DNA of 64,000 bases from Raffaelea ambrosiae (Eukaryota > Ascomycota > Sordariomycetes > Ophiostomatales > Ophiostomataceae). Below are positions 58,835 to 64,000 of the stretch, piece by piece. The notes under the pieces are model-generated. The model was not told where the DNA came from. It was given only the letters and a program-made list of their open reading frames with translations, and did not search any database. The translations under genes and the position numbers were made by a program. How positions within the stretch are numbered: position 1 is the first letter of the stretch; the number at the start of each line of letters is the position of its first letter. The stretch covers positions 2,606,453 through 2,670,452 of the forward strand of contig PCDI01000001.1 in NCBI GenBank assembly GCA_002778195.1, read 5' to 3'.

Positions 58835-59920
58835 CTATGCCATAACTATCATGCCGCCATTTTCAACACGAGTCCGACCGCTCTGAGCTACAAGAGTATG
58901 ATCTTCCACCTCCTCGTCCTCGAGGCCTTCGTCCTCTCCATCTTTGAACCCACTTTCTACGTCTGCCCTCCGCAGACGCCGTCTCATCTCATCTCGCTTT
59001 CCGTCCTGCCACCGAACAAGCGCGGCTGATGCATGAACCTTGAACCCATATACTCGTGGCGTATACCGTTCGGTGGACTTCGGTGGGATGAGAGCAGGAT
59101 ACACCTGGAAAAGAATGTTGTGGAATGATGTCCCGAAATAGGCGCCATCTATAACCGCATGGCGAGTCGACTTCGGGTTGTAAATATCCTCGCACCGAGC
59201 GCAGTACAGCTTGACGGGTCGCACATTCGGGATGTCCGATAAACCCATTGGAAGGAGAGGGTGCGAGTGGCAGTTGACGCGTGGGCATTTTCCGAAATCA
59301 GACTTTTTGTACTTTTCCAGCTGTGAACAACACAAAGAAGGCCGAGAAGAAATGGGTCGCATGTCGGTCAGCATGCGCTCTTCACCAAACACGTTCGTTC
59401 CCATTGAATCTTTCCGCGCAGAAGGGTGGCACAGTTGACCGAGCCGCTGCAGCGGTGAGCTTACCATCTTCGCTAGACCTCTAGTTGTAACGATATATCG
59501 CGCGTGTACCAAGCCATACAGGTGGCGAGCTGACTTCTCGATCGTTTCGCGCATCTCATCATCGCAATCCAGGTCGAAGACGTCGGTCACGAGATCCAGC
59601 GCATATTGGTAGTATTGTACTTCTGTGTTGAGGCCCGTCAGGTTGAATCTGTCGGTCAGGTAGTCCTCGTCAATCTCGCAGAAGTATTCATTTCCCCTAG
59701 ACGATATGAACTGCGTGTAGAGAAGTAGACGTCAGCGTGGGCGAAGCAGAGCATGTGGTTTCTTCCAAGCCATGCAAAGGGAAGACATAAAGGCAGGTCG
59801 GCTGCTGTGGGGCGGAAGAAAGAGGCACGCTCGAACAAGCCAGTAAGTATACTTGACACGTACCCAGTCTCGCCAGTAACTGGTGTACTCGCTATCTGTT
59901 TCGCTGACGAAGTCGTCCAT
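58835..59920 (-). CDS. CKB1: casein kinase 2 regulatory (beta) subunit
   Basis: Forms the dimeric core that joins two catalytic CK2 subunits and selects substrates. Exons 59864-59920, 59465-59710 and 58835-59320 join in phase to 262 aa. The N-terminus MDDFVSETDSEYTSYWRDW followed by FISSRGNEYFCEIDEDY is typical. An acidic stretch (DVFDLDCDDEM) is present. The zinc-binding dimer site is complete: CPRVNC, then CARC 22 residues later. Next is the Tyr-rich HNILFQVYPAL segment, and the C-terminus is acidic. An additional 5' exon encoding a few residues cannot be excluded, since the frame above ATG 59920 stays open to an acceptor-like site. The gene is convergent with the PAP2 gene. Confidence 0.95.
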
Positions 59921-62900
59921 TGTCCAGGTGTCTCCCGCGGCGGAGTTGTCGAGCGTAGCGAAAGCAGAGGTCGATGATGCACTGGCGAACAACACACAGC
60001 GGGGCAAAAAGCATCAATCTTCAGCGAGGGTCTTTCGTCACAGCTTGGGTGACTCCAGCCTCCAGACCAGTGGCGGTGCAGCGGGGGCATGTTGTGGCGG
60101 TGCATGTGTTTTCTACTAGCGATAACGCATATTAGTATCATCGAAAAAAACCCACAATAAAACGGAGAGAGAACGAGAAAGAGAGCAGCACAAACCACAA
60201 GACTCGCTCGTACTTGACACAGGGTCTTGCGCTCACAGACAGCCAGGGCTTTGGTTTCCCCTTATTCAAGCCGGCAGCAGCATACTCATACTCACTCGTA
60301 GACGTAGATGAAGTTGAGTAAACCCTACCTGTACAAGACAAATTCGCACCGTGTATCTTATTGGCAACAGATCGACGAGATTGGTACATAGTACATACTA
60401 GTTAGTTGTGTAGTAGAAGGGCAAGAAGAACGGGAATTGAGTGAGCAGATGGCCCGCGCAGAATGAGGCTAGCCTCTGTCGAGGCGACGGCGCATACGAC
60501 TGCTCGTACGTGCACAGGACATGGCAGGAAAAGAGATTTGGAGAGGAGTGCTGGTGTTGTATTTTTGAATGCTACGCAAATGGCGCCCATGGCTGGGGCG
60601 AGCGCCGATGTGTGGTTGTCCGCCGGCGAAATATGCAGAGTAGGAAAAGCGTCGTTGTGCTGAACGTTTTATGAATGCAACCCTCTCTTACCCCTAGCAC
60701 CAGTGGTCGAGGTCCAGGTTCTCACCACACTCCCACTGCTCGTACATAGTGCATAGTTAGTTAGTAGCTAGATGCCACAGCGCTTGCGCGGAGTCTTCAG
60801 CACTGCTAATAAATAACGGGGCATATCTGGACCAGACACATAGTTAACTACACTGCATATAGTAGCAAGCAGTACGAGTAAGGTACGTGCCACGATGGCA
60901 GTGGCACGCGTGCAGCATTCCATTTCACGCCGTCCTGTATCGTGCGAGGCGCCATGTGGCTTCCCGGCAACGATTGGCGCAGGCGTCTCGTAGCTGACAT
61001 GCATCCCTCAGCTTTGACCCTGACGGCATGGATTGTCACGACCAGAACGCATTTTGTTCGACACAATGGTTCCGGGCTCTCGCCGTTCTGGTTATTCATC
61101 CAGGGCCTGGTTTTATCCACTCATTTGCGGGGCACGGTGTCAAGGTGCAGGGATGTGCCTCGCAGCTGGAACGACATGGTTGCTGGACAGCCCAGCTCGT
61201 AGCATTGAGTACTGTGTACGAGTACGAGCACATACTATATAGTACGAGCACATGTGGAATAACGTGTCGGGGTACGTGAGCGGTCCAATACCTGTGTGCC
61301 GGGCCGCTATTGCAGCGTGCAGTGAGATGCGATACACAATACACCATTGAAGGAGTTGCATGCGACTGCAGCAGAACTCTATACATGGCAGAGTACCGCC
61401 ACGTCAGGCGAGTATTTTCATTGTTCGCGGCATCTCCATTAGAGAAACACTTGGTCGGGACACAGTGTTGGCATTTGCATCTACACACCTGCAGAGCGGC
61501 TGCAGCTAGCTAGCACTGTGTACTATGTATGTGCTGAGTGCACGCGCCTTAGTGCCAGCGTGGGTCGGAAGATAACGCATCACTACCGGTGGGCCTGGGA
61601 CAGGCAGACACAGCCTGTAGATATACCCGGGGTAGGCCGGTGGCTGCTGCAGAGGCTTTGTACCAGTACACCAGATTTTTACCTCGCATGGCATTCGCCG
61701 CCACGCCCCCGGTCGGACCGCGTTTTTCAACGGTTTTCTTAGCGTGCGCCAGGTTTGTCTCCCTCGCTACCTGACGCTGCGGTCTTCTCATTTCCTCGCC
61801 CCCCATTCACTCATTTCTTGCAGCGGAGACCAAGCGAGCTGCTGGGCTTGCAATTCCACACAGCTTGCTGCGTGGGGCGCCGCTGCTTCTGGATATGGCT
61901 GAGGGGATAGTTGCTGCGTGTCGCAGGCCAGGATGCAAGACAGAAGCGGGCATGGGCAGCTCGGCTCGGGGAGGGGGGGTGCAGCGTGTAAGAGCAAGGT
62001 ACATGCATAGTAACCAGTATCTTACATAGTATTACCCGTGCTTGGGACAAATGGACACACCGGAGGCCCTGCCCACCGACACCCATGCGTCTGAAGATAT
62101 TGCAAGCGGATCCAAACGGCGCCTGTCGAGGTGCCTTCCGCCCAGCCCAAGAGCACGGTGCCTTTCCAGTCCCGGTCCCTGTCCCATAGTTTTATGGGCC
62201 ATGTGAGGAGAGTTCTGCGGCAACAAGCACCCACCCTAAGGCCCTACACGGCAAGTCGTTGTGCTCGCCCTGGCAGACAGCCACCAACCGTCGCCCCCCT
62301 CCCACGGTCTCTGGACTCTCGAATGGGGTGCTCTGTTTCTGCTGTCTCCGGCTGTCAGCTGCGAAGCAATAACAGCCAGACTGGGCCCTACCGATGGCGA
62401 GTGGCACCAACATAGTATCAGCTGGAGTTGCGTGCATGTACATAATCTGCCGCTGTCCGTGGTTATTCCTTGCCTCATTGCCTGCCCCACTTCTCCATAT
62501 CTTGTCCAGTTATTAATTCTGCCCTCCCCCCAGCCAGACACTGCCAGCGGGCCAGACAACGCGTGTATTCCAAGCGACAGCGACAGAGCGAGACCGTTTG
62601 GACTGGAGGGACATCTGACCACGAGCCCGAGAAGCTCCCCAGACTGCTCCAGGACGCTGTTGGCACGAAGGGCAGGACGGCAGTACAGCTGCAGCCAGAA
62701 ACCACCAGAACCGCAAAACGACGACGACGACGACGGGGCTACTGCAACGGGCGCCAGGACGATGCATGCGCAGAGGCTTTGGTGACCCGAGAAGCAGCGA
62801 CTGAGAAGCAGCGCAACCAAGCAACAGCGCAACAGTGCGACAGCGCAAGCAGGCAGGCAAACAGACAAGCAGCGGTCGACGCCAGCGAGGTCTAGGCGCA

Positions 62901-63318
62901 GCGCAACAGCGGCGAGTGGGTGCCGACGACGGAGAACCAAGGCAAACAGAAGCGACGCAGAGCACAGCAACAGCCCGCACGTCAAGCGACCACGGACGGA
63001 CCCGGTCGGCCGGAACCAGGCAAACACCGAGGGACGAGTCCCGGAACCTCCCCCCCCCCCCCTTCCCGGCCATCACCTGTGCCATGGCAGCTGCGCGCTG
63101 AGTATGCGCCCCTGTGCCAGTGTTCCTGTCTCTGTCTCCTTATCCGACGACCGCGTTCGGCTATGCCGTTTTTGCCGTCGTTCCCACAGCGCACTTCCGA
63201 CCATTGCGGCGCCTTCAGCGGCATATCCCGGCGGCCTTGAGTACGCGCCTTCTGCTCCTTCCTTCCCCGGCCGCGCCGCTCCTTCCTTTCCTAGACGCTC
63301 CTCCTGCCGCCCACAGCG
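59921..63318. other. spacer between CKB1 and the last gene
   Basis: 3.4 kb without a convincing gene, between divergent starts. It is dotted with TACATAGTA-type words (60385-60393, 61521-61529, 62023-62031), TAGTTAGTTAG stretches and GTACGAGTAC words. The last 250 bp (from about 63050) is pyrimidine-rich with a C-run at 63050-63062 and is the likely leader of the gene starting at 63319. Confidence 0.5.
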
Positions 63319-64000
63319 ATGGCAGGCGAGGCTCCGCGGCCCGGCGCAGATGACAGCCCGGCCGCCACCATGCCCCAAGGACCCTCCTCCCTAGACCCAA
63401 TGTCCCTTGACCCGTCATCCCTCGACCCGACCATCGAGGCCCTTCTCGAGCAGCAGGCCGACATCCAGGCCAAGCTCGCCATTCTCCTCCCGCGCAAGTT
63501 CGGCCCTAATGTGAGGGTGGAGCTCGACAACCTACAGCACAAATTGCGCATTCTGCGCAGCTACATTGATGAATATCGTGAGCCTGGCCCGTCCTCCTCT
63601 CTTTGCATCCCTTTTTGTTTCTGCAGTTGCAACCCACGTACTTTTGCACGTCTGCAGCTCCCGATATTGACCGCGCGCCGCACACCCAGATATCTCGGAC
63701 AGGCTGCCGATACTGTCCGATATCGAAGAAGCCAGGCAGCTTCAGTACCAGATCGAATGCATCGAGACGATCTGTTTTGAACATGGTAGGTCCGGGCATG
63801 CAAGTGTCAGACAGACACAACCAAACACCCCAGCCTGCAACGCATCCGCGATCACCCCCCCCCGCTGCTCCGTCTTGGCTGCGACCCTCACACGCGTATT
63901 TTCTTGTAGGCCACGATCTCTGTGATCCTCGCGTTGTCGAGACACTCAGCTCTCTCCATCAGCAGGATGCCCCGGCTGGATTCGGCGACTGGCTGCGCAG
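63319..64000 (+). CDS. unrecognised gene, 5' part only
   Basis: Runs off the right end. Exons 63319-63577, 63690-63785 and 63910 onwards join in phase to at least 148 aa. I do not recognise the protein. The N-terminal ~30 aa is Pro/Ser/Asp-rich with a triple SLDP repeat; residues about 38-86 form a Leu-rich, probably coiled-coil helix (IEALLEQQADIQAKLAILLP). The part after intron 1 has acidic and Cys residues (ECIETICFEHGHDLC). Splice sites are GTGAGC/CCCAG and GTAGGT/TGTAG. A pyrimidine-rich leader supports the start. No domain or compartment can be assigned. Confidence 0.7.

Noticed and set aside
1..64000. tRNA or 5S rRNA genes
   Set aside because: Several GTTCGA-like B-box words were inspected (for example near 6769 and 9845), but none sits in a cloverleaf with an A box.

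Overview
The window is nuclear DNA from a filamentous ascomycete fungus, most likely a Sordariomycete-type mould. Its genes carry short introns (about 60-170 bp) with GTRNGT donors, CTAAC/CTGAC-like branch points and YAG acceptors. It is GC-rich with long low-complexity spacers, and its gene set is typically fungal. I could not name the genus from sequence alone.

Layout, left to right: a gene-free 6.8 kb region with minisatellites; an F-box protein (+); a large polyglutamine AT-hook protein (-); V-ATPase subunit C VMA5 (+, five exons, one GC-AG intron); APS kinase MET14 (-); a small GPI-anchored Ser/Thr-rich surface protein (-); the meiotic MutS homologue MSH5 (-, five exons); ER membrane complex subunit EMC5 (-); and an HMG-box transcription factor with long Gln/His repeats (-). 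Next comes a 6.9 kb gene-free region full of tandem repeats. It is followed by a five-exon PHD-finger chromatin protein (-); the calcium channel CCH1 (+, three exons, about 2197 aa); a 94-aa orphan reading frame (+); a mitotic B-type cyclin (-, four exons); mitochondrial ribosomal protein uL2m/RML2 (+); a PAP2 lipid phosphatase (+); the CK2 regulatory subunit CKB1 (-); and the start of an unrecognised gene running off the right end (+).

The genes are mostly housekeeping and do not form one pathway. Two themes recur: sexual development and meiosis (MSH5 and the HMG-box factor lie within 8 kb), and calcium and cell-cycle control (CCH1, cyclin B, CK2). I saw no transposon coding sequence, secondary-metabolite cluster, CRISPR array, tRNA or rRNA gene.

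The least explained material is the non-coding DNA. A 9-bp word (TACATAGTA/TACTATGTA) and related palindromes recur only in spacers. A dense CATAGT array lies at 31.15-31.54 kb. Two 9-bp minisatellites on the minus strand keep collagen-like and acidic/basic repeat frames open. A 45-bp tandem duplication lies just after the CCH1 stop codon. Exon boundaries were assigned by eye from splice consensus, reading phase and family conservation. Those of VMA5, MET14, MSH5, EMC5, the PHD gene, cyclin B, RML2 and CKB1 all close in phase.
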